A stretch of DNA of 64,000 nucleotides from assembly GCA_032717465.1 (NCBI GenBank), contig CM064697.1, positions 6,776,033 through 6,840,032 of the forward strand, given 5' to 3'. Positions 1-11,909 of this stretch are shown in pieces. Below the pieces are notes generated by a model. The model made no database searches. It was not told the DNA's origin and worked only from the letters and a program-made list of their open reading frames with translations. A program made the position numbers and the translations under genes. The first letter of the stretch is position 1; the number at the start of each line of letters is the position of its first letter. The DNA is from Coenobita brevimanus (Eukaryota; Arthropoda; Malacostraca; Decapoda; Coenobitidae).

Positions 1-863
1 TTACAACAGATGGCATATGAAAGGAGGGAATGGAAAGTGCTAAGATGAAAAGGTGAGAGGAAGAGAATGAAAAACCAAATAAAGGGAAAAAAATGGAATA
101 AAGAAAGAGAAGACAGCAGAAAGAAAAGACAGATGAAAAGAAAGCTTGGACAGGAAAGGAGAAAGAAAGAAAGGTCAGACATAAGAAGAAATGGAAGAGA
201 ATGGGAAGGAGAGGAAAAGAGAAGGAAGCATGAGAAAATCTTAGACAGGAGGGGGTGGAAGATGAAAAAAGAAAATGAACGACAAAGGAGGAGGAAGAAG
301 AGGTCGCAGGGAGATGGAAGGAAGGAAGAAGTGTCAGGTAGACGAGAAGGAAGAAGGGAAAAACAGAGGAAGGTGCAGCAAGGAAGGAAGAAAAGAAAGT
401 AGGAAGAAAGGATCGGATAGAAGAAAAGGAGAAAACGTTAGACAGGAGAGGTAAGTGAGATGGGAGTGGGGAGGTAATCGAGTAAGAAAATGAAAGAACA
501 GGTTGGAAACAAGAGAAAGATGGGGCGAGAGGGAAAGGGAGGTGAGGTGGGGTGAGGGAGAAGGGAGGAGATGGACGAGTAAAGGAGGAGGAGAAGGAAG
601 GGGGAGGGGGGCTGAGGGATGGGGAAGAGGGAAGGAGGGTAGGAAGGAGAAAGGGGGAAAGGAGAGGCAAGAGGAAGGAGGAGGGGAGCGGGAGGAAGAA
701 GAAGGTGAAGAAGGGGGAAGGGGGAGAGCAGAGGGATGGCAGAAGGAGGAGAGGAAGGGGGAAAGGAGCGGAGGGGGGAAAAGGTGAGGTAAGGAGTGGG
801 AGAGGGAAGAAGGTGAGGAAGGGAGACGAGGGAGAAGAGAGGGATGGAAGGAGGAGGAGAGGA

Positions 864-965
864 AGGGGGATGGGAGGAGAAGAGAAGAAGGGGGATGGGA
901 GGAGAAGAGAAGGGGGATGGGAGGAGAAGAGCAGAAGGGGGATGGGAGGAGAAGAGAGGAAGGGG
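864..965 (+). repeat. Degenerate 22-26 bp purine minisatellite
   Basis: Four near-identical units beginning GGGGGATGGGAGGAGAAGAG start near 864, 890, 912 and 936. Spacing varies by a few bases, as expected from replication slippage. It merges directly into the 29-bp array that follows. Confidence 0.7.
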
Positions 966-1148
966 GAAGAAGGTGAGGAAAGGTGGGGGAGGGGGAAGAA
1001 GGTGAGGAAAGGTGGGGGAGGGGGAAGAAGGTGAGGAAAGGTGGGGGAGGGGGAAGAAGGTGAGGAAAGGTGGGGGAGGGGGAAGAAGGTGAGGAAAGGT
1101 GGGGGAGGGGGAAGAAGGTGAGGAACGGTGGGGGAGGGGGAAGAAGGG
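966..1148 (+). repeat. 29-bp purine minisatellite, 6 copies
   Basis: Six head-to-tail units (key segments GAAGAAGGTGAGG and GGTGGGGGAGGGG) start at 966, 995, 1024, 1053, 1082 and 1111, and a partial unit follows at 1140. The first five are identical and the sixth has one A-to-C change, so the array is young. Repeated G5/G4 runs make it a candidate G-quadruplex former. Confidence 0.9.
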
Positions 1149-1356
1149 AGGGATGGCAGAAGGAGAGAAAGGGGGATGGGAGGAGAGGAGAGGGTGGGGG
1201 AAGGGGGTGGAGGGAAAGGCTGAGAGAGACGTTCATCAGAGGGCAACAATCAGGCCGGGACAGCCACATAAGGAACGGCAGACCACGCCAACGTACAACC
1301 CACGTCCCCCCTCCACCCCCAACACCAACATACATACGTCTCTCTCATTCCACCGC

Positions 1357-1358
<2 letters not shown>

Positions 1359-1421
<63 letters not shown>

Positions 1422-1467
1422 GAGCTCTCCTCTCTCTTTCCTTCCTTCTTTCCTTCCATCCTTCCTT

Positions 1468-1524
<57 letters not shown>

Positions 1525-1567
1525 ACACAGTTATACTTACATTCTTAACTTTTTTTTTTTTTTTTTT
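1359..1567 (+). repeat. Compound microsatellite (AC)n, (TC)n, (AC)n, poly-T
   Basis: (AC)~29 at 1359-1416 is followed by TTCC/TC-rich DNA, (TC)~20 at 1471-1510, a short (AC)6, and a run of about 18 T at 1550-1567. The unique stretch just before it (about 1236-1358) separates the purine tract from the pyrimidine tract. Confidence 0.95.
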
Positions 1568-2400
1568 CAAGCTCAATATCCTTTGCTATTTTTGCAGAGG
1601 CCATTCTACCCTCTTTCTCTTTTCTCAATATTTTTCTTTTCAGTTCAGTCTCTCCTGCACTATCTCTACGACAACGTATTTTTTCCTAACATTTCTCTTA
1701 CCTTTATTTCTTGCTTCGCTCTCCTGCCATTTTTTAACTTTTCTCTCTCTATCCATCTTTCCATTTACTTTCTGCTCCTTCTTTTACGGTTTCTTTCATT
1801 TGTCGTATTATTTATCTTCCATCTCTCGGCGTTTTTCGCATTATTGCTTTTTCGTTCATTTTCCATACATGTTTTCTCCTCCATCTCTCCACTGACCCAT
1901 CCACTCTCCCTTCCTCAAGTTTTTTTCTTGACTATACATTCCACCTTTCCTCCACACTCCCACTTTAACCCCTTCAGCAACTTGACGATTCTCTTGATTT
2001 ATTTTTTATTTTACTCATGAGACTTTCATAACTGGAGGGGTTAGACATAGCCATCATTTACCTCTTCATTGATAGAAGCCCCCTTTAAGTTAAGGGTAAT
2101 TGCCTGGAAGTTGCAAGAATAAGGCAATACAGTAAGTCACCATACGGAAAGAGTTAAAAACGTAAATTCTCCATTATTTCTCATGTCATCCCTCCTTCAA
2201 TCCTCTGTTCATCTAACCCTCTATTCATTAATCTTACCACTCCAGTTTCATCCTTGCTCCGCCTCACCTCTCTCCCTTCCCCCAACACTCAGCTACTCCT
2301 AAACTCATAAATTTCACACCTCACGTCCCATCCTTCCTCCTACTTCCCTCCTTCAGGTCCTCCAGTCTCCCCTTCCCCAATGCTCTCACTTGTCTTTTCG
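1568..2400 (+). other. Pyrimidine-rich, gene-free stretch
   Basis: T/C-rich low-complexity DNA with no protein-like frame. A degraded half of the dispersed palindromic element lies at about 2030-2150, recognisable by a GGAGGGGTTA-like segment and then GCCTGGAAGTTGCAAGAATAA. Nothing else is supported. Confidence 0.7.
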
Positions 2401-2616
2401 ATTTAACTTGGTCTAAAGCTGACAATTTTCCATCTTGAATGCTGAGTTGTAGCATGAGATTAACATTAGAATACAGAGCTAGTCAGGAAGAGGTACTATA
2501 GAAAGGATGTAGAGCCGTAGTGTTGTTTCTTTTTGAAACCGAGGTATGTGGAATAAGATGGAAAATGTTAAAAATCCAAGCCAAGTTAAGGTGAAAGAAT
2601 TAGAATTTCATATTAT

Positions 2617-2912
2617 CTACCCTGTCCATCTTCCCTTCCTCAAGTTTTTAAAGCTCTTCCCCCCTCCCAGTCTCCCATACCTACAAAGACTCTCCCATAG
2701 CCATGAATCCCATACCCACACATGACAAAGGTAGAAATATTTAAGCTGGTCCATAAGCGCATCGTCCAGTGGCGTCCCGTACAGCATGGAGAGTCGCCAC
2801 ACACATTACACCATCGACGAGGTCTGTGTTTAGTGATGGTGGTGGTGGTGGGCCGAGATAAGGCACTACCCACCTCGGTTTTCCGGGGGAGGGAGTAAAC
2901 ATTATCGACGGG

Positions 2913-2913
<1 letters not shown>
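2617..2913 (-). other. Unique segment with a 61-codon minus frame, unrecognised
   Basis: A non-repetitive stretch between simple repeats. On the minus strand a frame from 2802 to a stop near 2617 has balanced composition and is Trp/Tyr-rich (it includes YGTPLDDALMDQLKYFYLCH). It opens with GTG, not ATG, and no clear acceptor precedes it. TATGGGA recurs three times in the DNA, so this may be an old repeat and not an exon. I do not recognise the peptide. Confidence 0.15.

Positions 2914-2994
<81 letters not shown>
2914..2994 (+). repeat. (GT)n microsatellite, ~40 units
   Basis: Uninterrupted GT. On the minus strand it is the AC-type 3' tail of the SINE at 2995-3245. Confidence 0.97.
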
Positions 2995-2997
<3 letters not shown>

Positions 2998-3244
2998 TTA
3001 TTATTCACCGGGTCGGTCAGATGGTCGTGATCGTCAGGTTTTACCCTCCCGGAAGGGAGCTGAGAGCTCATATAGTCCGATCTAAGGGCAAGGCTGTGAC
3101 CTTCACACACGCACACACCCGTCCCATTGCTCAAGGGGGACAGTAACCACCCACTTCGTCAGTGAAACTATTCGCAACCTGAGCGAGGCGCGAACTCCCG
3201 TCCACCAGTTGGCAAGCGGGAACGTTACCACTGCACGAGCGAGC

Positions 3245-3245
<1 letters not shown>
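2995..3245 (-). mobile_element. tRNA-derived SINE, minus strand
   Basis: Read on the minus strand, this begins with a tRNA-like head. An A-box-like TCGTGCAGTGG (3228-3238) matches the Pol III consensus TGGCNNAGTGG at 9 of 11 positions, and a T-loop/B-box-like GAGTTCGCGCC lies at 3187-3197. The two starts are about 41 nt apart, as in a real tRNA. The D-loop AGTGGTAACG and the TTGCCAA-type anticodon loop look most like tRNA-Gly(GCC), but this is uncertain. A ~190-bp tRNA-unrelated body follows and ends in (AC)n. Both ends abut long GT arrays, so no target-site duplication is visible. Confidence 0.65.

Positions 3246-3335
<90 letters not shown>
3246..3335 (+). repeat. (GT)n microsatellite, ~45 units
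   Basis: Uninterrupted GT abutting the 5' end of the minus-strand SINE. The SINE may have inserted into a pre-existing array, or the array may have grown at its edge. Confidence 0.97.
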
Positions 3336-3337
<2 letters not shown>

Positions 3338-5342
3338 ATACACATTCACTGTATATTAGTATATACGCATATAAATGTATAAAATCATGTAAAAATACAA
3401 ACACAAACAGGCTTCAGCAAAAAGCTTGGAGGAAAGAATGGGCTAGACTGGATTTAAACAGGAGCTCTGGAAGCAAGGGAAAAACGTGTCCATTGTATTC
3501 AGACTCAGAACGAGAACAGCTGAGAAGACTTGCGTGCTGATAAATATAAATGTATGTTGATAAACTCCGTAGGGGCCGGAGATAAGGACAATCAAGGAAA
3601 AAGGAAAATGTGAATCTAGAGAAAGGAAAATAGTAAGAGGGCCAAAAAATGAGACAGACAGAAATGAGGTGGATATTGGGATTACACGTTTAGGGCAGGA
3701 AGGTGGAGTATTCGTGGCTCATGACCTATCATTTCACTCTCGTCTCTCCTCACGCCATTAATCTTGATCCTCGCTATCTGGCTCCCTTCATCTCGCTCGC
3801 CATCACTCTCCTCACGCTCCTCCTCCCGCATCAAGCCTGGCCTCTAAACAAACGCACCAGCCTTACCACCCCTACCATTACCGCAAAACCTGGGCAATGT
3901 TTACCTAATAACCAAGTACAATAACCAAAGCGAACATACCTACATAAATGAAACCAAGTACAGTATATCTACCAAACTAAGAAATGTATTATCGAATCTA
4001 GTAAACTTCATCTCCCTAAACCAAACAAAGATTAGTTAACATCAAAGAAAACATATAATCAAAGAAGGCAGACTACAATAACCCACTCTGCCTCATTCGT
4101 CCTTATTAAGCACCTACTTCAGCCACAACCGGATCAGGCAAACTTTCCTTACCTAAACCATACTGAACCGAAATAATCACCTAACGAGTCCTACACTAGA
4201 CAGAGAAGTGCAGTTATTTTCCCCAACTCGGTCTCATCCAACCCAACCAACACCATTACAGATACAACATAAAATTATAGAGGTTTTATCTACTATTCCA
4301 CCCTTCAGTGTTGTCCAGCATTATCTCACAGAACCTCACCAAACCTAAGCAAACGGTATTCAGTGAGGTGTGTGTGAGCTCTCCCCACAGCCCAGCGCCA
4401 CCCAGTAAAAGACGTGCTTCGCCACTTTAACTCCAAGACATTTTAGCCTTTACGAAACTTTTCAGCTGTTAGAGGACCTGTTTCCTGCCGGCGCGTCCAG
4501 CCCAACCTGCTTCACTTTTTTTTCCTTCCCTCAAGAGCGTCTTTCTCATTCAGTTGCCAGTACTTTCACGCAGGAAATTGTATGAAGAACCTGCCCGAAC
4601 CTTCCCCCCCCCCCCTTCAAAAAGCAGTTAGTTCATAGTATACCCCATTCCCGCTCCTTTGCTTGTTTTGATTACCCAGACATGAAAATGCGTTCTTTCT
4701 ACTGAGTCTGCCCAAATATTCCGTTTACAAAGTTTCTTCACTCCGGATTTCTACCAATTTCCGCTTATATCACAGGCAGGTTCTCTCTTTCCTTCCCCCC
4801 CCCCTCTCTCTCTCTCTCACCAATTTATATATCGCTTCATACCATTTCAAAAGTTTACACACACTGACTACTGTAAACGACTTTACGTAACCAACCAGGA
4901 CGCCAATCCTTCTGTACCCCAACACCTGATCTCTCCATCCCTACGTCTCATCGGCCTCTCGCTCATCACTGCCAATAGCGACCATAAATTCCACGGCTCC
5001 TGGACGGTAAGACGGTCAAGGGCGGTCATGAACACTTCTTTACCGCATCGTTCTTTACTCCCTCGTTCCTTTTCCAGAGATGTCTTACGAGTCCCCCACT
5101 TCGCCATTTCCCGATTCTGCATTTACTCTACCTCAGTACAGGCTGGTAGGATTAATGAAAGGGTACTGAAAAAGAAGTTAATTGAAAACATATCTAAATC
5201 CATGTAGCCCTAATTAAGATTTCGTGAAACGCTATTCTACTTCTATTTTTCCCATTCCTTTTCTTCTATATTAACTCTCATTAGGACATTTCATTTTTAC
5301 CCCGAACTTTCCAAAGCTGCTCCTCGAACTGTGCAAAAGACC
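3336..5342. other. Gene-free unique DNA
   Basis: AT-rich non-repetitive sequence with a short C run near 4607 and a short TC run near 4806-4820. No frame shows both splice signals and protein-like composition. I see nothing supportable here. Confidence 0.5.
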
Positions 5343-5348
5343 TTTATT
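5343..5348 (-). terminator. Candidate polyadenylation signal AATAAA
   Basis: The minus strand reads CCAAATAAAGG about 43 nt past the stop codon of the candidate terminal exon at 5391-5652. The hexamer is common by chance in this AT-rich DNA, so it only adds weak support. Confidence 0.25.
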
Positions 5349-5390
5349 TGGTGAGATTTGAGACTTTTTGTTTTCAGACGAATCTTGTCT

Positions 5391-5652
5391 TTAGGAGGAA
5401 ATGGACAGTTTTCGCCAATGTTTTAAATTCTCCTCTTTGTTCTTTCTTTTCAATGTGTCCTCCTGCAACTGAGGCTCTTCATCACCCTTCTTGAGGGAGA
5501 GAAGAGATGTAATGCGAAGCCAGTGGCCAGAATGAGGGTGGGACAAAAGGGACGCTTCCTTCACCGTTTCCTCGACGGATCTTCCTCTGTCACCTGATAG
5601 AAGATCGGCAGTGAGGTGTGCAGGCCCGACGACCCACTTCACCCCCTCGCGG
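5391..5652 (-). CDS. Candidate 3'-terminal coding exon, unrecognised protein
   Basis: On the minus strand a strong polypyrimidine tract ending GTCCTTTTGTCCTTAG precedes position 5652. After one split base, 85 codons run open to TAA at 5391-5393. The peptide is not low-complexity: it begins REGVKWVVGPAHLTADLL, carries HSGHWLRITSLLSL in the middle and ends in a Lys/Glu-rich tail (KRKNKEENLKHWRKLSISS). AATAAA follows 43 nt after the stop. I recognise no domain and cannot name a family. A relic of the dispersed element (CAGACGA...CTTTAGG, 5355-5400) overlaps the last codons and 3' UTR, so the C-terminus may be transposon-derived, or the frame may be chance. No partner exon upstream is proven. Confidence 0.25.
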
Positions 5653-7078
5653 CTAAGGACAAAAGGACAGGGACGGAGATCGGAGTAGAAGGCTTATCTG
5701 GCTACTATACCCCTAGATCCACCTTGAAAAGAAAAGGATGCTCAAAGACTAAAATCCCTCTAAGCAAGAAAAAAGCTGCCACAGACCACAAACACACCAG
5801 ATTAAATTTTGTACATAATATTTACCAAAACTTAGCATGACCAATTTTTAAACCAAATTTTCAACACATTTGAAATAAAATATGTCATTCTAACATGAGG
5901 TCACATCATTTTTCATTATGCAGGCGGTGTGGTCACTCCTCTGACAGTATCTACGTACACAACTCCCTCCGTCTCGATCACTCACGTCCCCTCTCCATCC
6001 ATCTCCACGCATCCTAGACTCTTCCCGGGAAGTTGCCATAAATCGCCTTCAGCAGCCAGCCATCAATCATACGTCTTGCCCCGCCATACCATCCCACCCG
6101 GGCCTCATCAAACCCGATCCTTCCAGTTTTCTCTTGCACTCGCATATTTTCTAAGCATTTTTTACAGATAGATATTCTACAAATCTACCACTGGCGTAGG
6201 TAACTGGGGCATAACACGTTTACTGTGAAATGATACATAACTAGAAGCAACAAAATGGACGGATATCCTACAAATGAACAAAAAAACTTTCACTTACTCC
6301 ACTCAATCTCCATTCATGCCAGCATCTGGAGAAAGAACGTGTTGCAAGGGCTTCATGTACACATCCAAACTTTACCCATTCATCAAGACTTTGCGAGAAC
6401 GACCGACTCACCATCTTACATTTCCCAGTCCCTAACACGCTACCCCCCAAATACTCACACATCTCAAAATTTTGTGCTGACGGGGCAACAGAGTCGGACT
6501 TGTTAGGAGACGGGGCGCCCTGGAAAACATGCCATTTATAAAACACCTTCTGCCGCCACCCGAAGGAAGGGGGAAGAGAAACACAAACACAAGTCACGAG
6601 CACCGAATCGACTTACGGAGAGAAGATAAAACAATGTTCTAAGTTTCCGGTCTAATTTTGTGTTCCGAATCAATGTTTTTCCCTTCAACGACACTTTACA
6701 ATGAACTCTTAAACTGTTAGCCCAAAATGACACAGCTGCACACTCAGTGACGCACGATGACGTAATTATCCAAAAAGTATAATATATACTAAACAATATT
6801 CTGACCTCAAGAAAGCTCAAAGACATTTTTCTAAACAGTCTATCACGACATCTGTATCAATAACAACAATAGAGAGCTTTCTAAGAAGTGAGTCTCTTAA
6901 CAAAACCAGTTAGGACATTCTACTTTCTTTATTTCAATGACGCCACATATATCCTAAATATTATTAACTTTCCTCTTCTGCTGAACTAACGCCCGAAACT
7001 TTTTAATGTCCCGCGTGACTGTCATTAAGGCACCAAGATTACAGCCGGGAGAACTACAGGGAAACTTTCTTTTAGTAC
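5653..7078. other. Gene-free unique DNA
   Basis: Non-repetitive DNA. A minus frame at 6268-6603 stays open for 111 codons behind a possible acceptor (CTTCCCCCTTCCTTCGGGTGGCGGCAG ends near 6551), with several GTGAGT/GTAAGT-type donors. It starts with GTG, and frames of this length are expected by chance. No supported gene. Confidence 0.4.
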
Positions 7079-7103
7079 ACATATATATATATATATATAT
7101 ATA
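7079..7103 (+). repeat. (AT)n microsatellite
   Basis: About 12 AT units. DNA to 7797 is otherwise unique and holds only a short TC run near 7486-7502. Confidence 0.9.
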
Positions 7104-7797
7104 ATAAAAATCGACTGCTGCGATGGGCCAGCCAGCCAGTAAGTCGCTACATCTTATAGAGAATCCAAGGAGAGGAATTTACGGCTTGGTTTATGGCACG
7201 GGTAATGCTTCTATTTCGAAGGATTTGCAACGGGTGACGCTAACTCGATCAGATCCCCCCGCGGAGCCTAACACACAGGAGTCATAAGGATCATAGCCTG
7301 AGTATAGACAGCCAGTGCGCAGTTAAGCTTACGAGCAGTTAGGCCCAGGATATAGCCCATACAGGGATGTTCCTGCTATAGTGCGTAGGAGGGAGTAATA
7401 TATTTCCTAACCCAGTTATAGCCTTCTTCCATAATATGTAATTCTGTAGATTATTAGACAAACTCCTTCCCCCCCACCTCATCTCTCTCTCTCTCTCTCT
7501 CTCCAGCCTCTTTACGCAATCTCTCCTGCTCCATCTCAGTCTCAACCTCCTTACAGAGAAAATATGGATCAGACAGTTTCCCGTTCCACTTGCCTCCACA
7601 TCTTCCACTCATAAGGGGAAGTGGAAGGGAAAGCTAGCCCATTCCACTTCCTCTACTGGTTTATGAGGAAAATATATCACCCAGCCCTTCATCCTCCCTA
7701 TAGTATGTTCTATCAGGGCAGTATTTTCAGACATTTACCCCCATAATCCAACCGAGGAATTTGGAATGTATAGCCACTCCCGTACTGTGGTAATGCT

Positions 7798-7889
7798 GTT
7801 CAGTATGGGACAATGGGGATGTTCAGTGTGGAGTAGTGAGGTAGTTCAGTGTGGGGCAGTAGGGGTGTTCAGGGAGGGGCAGTAGAGGT
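7798..7889 (+). repeat. 23-bp minisatellite, 4 copies
   Basis: Four exact-length 23-bp units each begin GTTCAG and continue like TGTGGGGCAGTAGGGGT. They start at 7798, 7821, 7844 and 7867. Substitutions differ between units but the length is constant, which indicates an older array with no recent slippage. Confidence 0.85.
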
Positions 7890-7959
7890 GTGTTTACAGT
7901 GGCGGCCATCGCTAACGACAGGGTGTAAACAAGAGCCAAGAATACCCCCCCACCGGACA

Positions 7960-8840
7960 ACACAAAGGCGAACTGGCTGCCTGGGACGCGCTCTCACCCC
8001 TCTCGCCTCCCCTCCTGTCCTAGCCTTTCCTTCCTCTCTATCCTTCATTCTGTATTCCTCTCTACTGCTTCATCCTGCCCTATCCCTTCCTTCCTCTCTA
8101 TCCTCGCTCCCTCTTACTTCCTCCTATACCCAACCTTTCTATCCTCTCGATCCTCGTTCCCTCTTACTTCACCCTATCCTAAACTTTCCTTCCTCTCTAT
8201 CGTCGCTCCCTCTTACTTCCCGACCCCTTTCTTCATTCTGTATTCTCGCTGGATCATAATTCACCTTGTCCTACCTCGTCCTTCCCCTTCCTTCTCTTTT
8301 CAGTTGTCCTAATCCACGCGCCCTCTGACTTCATCCTATCCCAGCCCTTCCCTCCTCCCTCTCTCCTCGACCCTTCTTCCTCCATCCTGTCTTACATCTT
8401 TCCTTCCTTCTCTTCGTAGCTCTCTCCGTTTCCACACTTATTACTTCATCCTATTCTCTTCCTATGTCTAAGTCCATCACATTTCTCCGCCTACCTACTC
8501 TCCTCCATTTTTTCACATCCTTGGTCAGACATTTATAATCAAACATCCCACCTCTCCCTGCATCCAAACATTTTTTATTCTGTCTCTTGTCATTTTAATA
8601 CATCGCTCTGTCCTCTATTATTCTGTCTTTCCCTCTTCGTCTTCTGTCCACCTGTTATCTTACTATTCTTCCCACTTTCCTTTCTTCTCTGTATCACTGC
8701 ATCTTCTGCTTTAGTTTCTCTCCCTCCCTTTTCCCATCCCAAATTCGATTTACTTATATTCTCTTCTCTCAAACTCACTTATTTCCTCACCTCTCAAACT
8801 TTCCTCCTCTCTCTCGCCCAAACCAGTCTTTCACATTCTT

Positions 8841-8883
<43 letters not shown>

Positions 8884-8972
8884 ATTCCCTCACACATCAA
8901 CCAACCTTTTAACACAATTCTCTTTCAGCTCTTCCTCCTTTCTCACATCAGCTAATTGTTCTCCCCCTCCTC

Positions 8973-9029
<57 letters not shown>

Positions 9030-9680
9030 CAACCAATCGTTCACCCCCTTCTACTCCCTTAATCCTAACTTCTTCACTCTCCCACTCACTCACACATCAG
9101 CCAGTCTTTTACTCTTTCACCCTCCTCCACGCTCCCACCAACATTTCATCATTTTTCATAGCAGTCTCTCTCTCTCTCTCTCTCTCTCTGTTCTATCACA
9201 TGCAAGCCGTGTCTGTTTCTCAAAATATCAGCTACATATTCTTACTCTATTACTCCCTTCTAGTCCAGTTTCATTTGTGTTTATACTTTGTTCTGCTGCC
9301 CTTCTCAATCGCTTACAATCTCATTATCTCCTGCTCTTCACTTGCCCTCTGATTCATACTCCGATGCTTCCTACACCTTCCTTATATTTTTCACTCTCTT
9401 CTTTCTTTTCTTCCCTTCTTCCTTCTTTCTCAGCTTTTTCTCAGACATATTTTTATAGCTTTTCTCAAACCCACTTTAGCTCCAGCCTCTCTTCGCACTC
9501 TTCCTTTCATTTCTCTTACACTTTTTCTCTTTCACTCTTTCACTGGGCACCCCGTCCCTCTCCTCACTTTTTTTTTTCCTACTCTCTCTCTCTTCCCCTG
9601 CTTCTCCCACGCTTTCGTCCACCTCCCAGTCCCCTCTCCGCCTCTCTCTTTCCCCCTTATCGCCACAAGTTTTGCTGCTG
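7960..9680 (+). other. 1.7-kb pyrimidine-rich tract with TC arrays
   Basis: The + strand is nearly all T and C. Pure (TC)n runs lie at 8845-8879, 8979-9025 and 9165-9189. Around 8020-8230 a degenerate ~55-60 bp unit (TTCCTCTCTATCCTCGCTCC, then CTCTTACTTC) repeats about four times. The long + frame across 8956-9702 is a composition artefact. Confidence 0.85.
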
Positions 9681-9779
9681 GCCAGAAGTGTCGACGGAAT
9701 AACACCATAAAGCCGACACCAGTGAGAATTCTGGCAGTGTCCTGTGCTGGGAATGGAAAACAGGGAAGGATGGAACGTA
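9681..9779. other. Unique island at a pyrimidine-to-purine switch
   Basis: About 100 bp of ordinary composition separates a pyrimidine tract (left) from a purine tract (right). On the minus strand TTTTCCATTCCCAG makes a good splice acceptor and the next frame includes TGVGFMVLFRRHFWPAAKLV. No strong donor follows before the sequence becomes low-complexity, so an exon is only a possibility. Confidence 0.2.
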
Positions 9780-9818
9780 AGGGAGGGGGTAGAATCAAAA
9801 GGTGAGAGTTTTACTACG

Positions 9819-9868
<50 letters not shown>

Positions 9869-10240
9869 CTGGGGAGAAATAATAGTACAATGCAGATAGA
9901 AGGCGAAGAGGTCGAATTAAAAGGTGAGGTATACTACGGAGAGTGGAGAAAGGTAGAGCGCAGAGTGAGTAGGAAGAAGGGTCGATCGTGGTGGAAATGT
10001 ATCAGAAGAGTGGGTTGATGGAGAACAGGGGAGGACGAATGTTAAAGATGAGGCAGAATCAAAAGGTGAAAGGTTTCCTACACAGGGAAAATGGTGGAGT
10101 GTAGAGATAGAGCAGAGAGAGGCGCAGGTCGTGGTGGAGCTGTATGTAGAGAGAGGGATGTGGGAGTGATAGAGACAGAGCAAAGTGAGAAACAATGGAG
10201 TGTGGTTCCAAGGACTGATGGTGACGTGTGGAAACTGGGG
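9780..10240 (+). other. Purine-rich tract with (GA)n
   Basis: A/G-rich DNA carrying (GA)~22 at 9820-9864. A GGTGAGGT/GGTGAAAGG-type segment followed by an ACTACGG or CCTACACAGG-type segment recurs at about 9800, 9923 and 10065, which suggests an old ~120-140 bp tandem unit. Confidence 0.7.
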
Positions 10241-11905
10241 GATGGAATAGGATATATAGAAACGGTCTTCTTTTTTTTTTTTACAGAAACCAAAGTATAT
10301 AAGACGGAATGTGTTCACGAAACGAAATGCCATTAACAGTAATGGGTATCAGTCCACGTAGCATGCTAATTCCAGCTGACTTGCGCAAGAGGCATTTCCA
10401 GGAAGCAGTCCTGCGGGAAGCTCCTCAGACCTGCTACTAGCGAGCTACGAATGACTTAACTTGTCGATATTTTCGCTTTTCTCCTCCGTTGCACTAAAAG
10501 CAGCGGACATCTCAGCATTTAATAATGTAACAATATTGCGATCTAAACCGATGGACGCAAACATGTGTCTACAAAAATTTGTGAAGCTTGCAGTACAATA
10601 ATGATTTTTGTGAATATAGTTGACCGAAAACGATATTTCAATAAACAACTTTTGATCAACGAAGTCCATATAGATTCATACATTTATATAATACTATGGT
10701 AGTAAAGGAACTGTGGGCCCCGGTGAGCACAGTGTCGCATGATGAGGTGATGCAGGGTGATGGTGAAGGCGAGGGTAGCGTGATGTGGGAGTGACCTTTA
10801 TGCACCAGCGCCTGTCGTCCCGGCCTTGGCATTCTTCCCGCGTTAGCCACGTATGCAGGTCCGCCACAGCCCCGACCTGGCTCGCAGTCCTTCCAACCAC
10901 CCCAGATAAATACAAGACAGGCGGAGCTGACGCTCACCACTTGCCACTGCCGTTAAGGGACCTCCAGATGCCTCTCAAGTGGAGCCCAGCAATTAGTGCG
11001 CTTTTTGACTTTGGTCTGAAGAACATAAAAAAGAAAAAAAGAATTTGACCCTATTTCGGCTAGATCAGATCGTGTGCCTGCAGACAAGAGGTCATATGAA
11101 CTGCCAGGAATATAATGTAGTGCCATCGCAGTCAGGCACAGCCAGGCCTGGATCGGGCAGGAAGGAGGAGGGTCGCCTACAATGCAAGTCACGACCCTCC
11201 AGAAAGAGAGCGAGAGATGCAGACGCCGAATGGACCAAGGAGGCAACAAAAGGTGAGCGGCCGAGTAGTAACCCTTGTTGCCGGCAGAGATATTTCCCAC
11301 GGCGTGTTGGAGGGCGCCATGTCGTTGCCTAGCGAGGTGAGGATTATTTCTGTCAGATTTGCCTCTCACACGTGCGTCTCATAACAGCAACACGGCAGGA
11401 GACGTAAAACGATGCCAAGGATATGAGCGGTGAGAGCACGGAAATTCAGCCGCAGCAACCACACCTGCAGGATGAAGTCAAAATATCTCAACAGCTTCCA
11501 GACCCAGCAAGTGGCCTACAGCATGAGGGTGAAGCAATAACAATCATCATCATCATCACATGAAGTGCCACCCAGAGCTCTCAGAGCAAAGGAAGATGTT
11601 CAAAACTCGCTGGGGAAAAAACACTTCAATAAAACCATGCAATTACAGTACCTGAGGCTCAACAACAACGACAATAACAACAATAACAAAACAACAGCAA
11701 CACAACATAGGCATTATCATCAACAAGAGAGCTACCAACCCCTAGAGCTCACTCACTGGAGACGGGATGAGAGCCTCGGAACTTATTGGCAAAACACAGC
11801 TCATTTACATCTTCTGGCGCTGGGACGCGTTTGCTCAATGACTTTGGCCCTGTCAGCGACCCACTCAACCAGTAGTATAGAGGACCAGTCGATACTATGA
11901 ATATT
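10241..11905. other. Unique DNA, no supported gene
   Basis: Ordinary-composition sequence. A good donor-like AAAAG|GTGAGC occurs with GT at 11253, preceded in frame by a short ATG-opened peptide from 11218, but there is no promoter or partner exon. A minus frame at 10694-10915 reads protein-like (DLHTWLTREECQGRDDRRW) without clear splice sites. A CAT/AAC-rich patch lies at 11545-11705. Confidence 0.35.
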
Positions 11906-11909
11906 TTAC

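Larger units (their letters stand above)
1..1235 (+). other. Purine-rich tract (+ strand)
   Basis: The + strand is almost all A and G for about 1.2 kb, built from degenerate GGA/GAA/GGGGA units. No splice or promoter signal or balanced codon use is visible. The complementary strand stays open for over 300 codons only because TAA, TAG and TGA all need purines. It includes the two minisatellites listed next and could form triplex or G-quadruplex structures. Confidence 0.85.

Noticed and set aside
334..1335. 333-codon minus frame of Pro/Ser/Phe/Leu
   Set aside because: Shadow of the purine tract and the 29-bp minisatellite.
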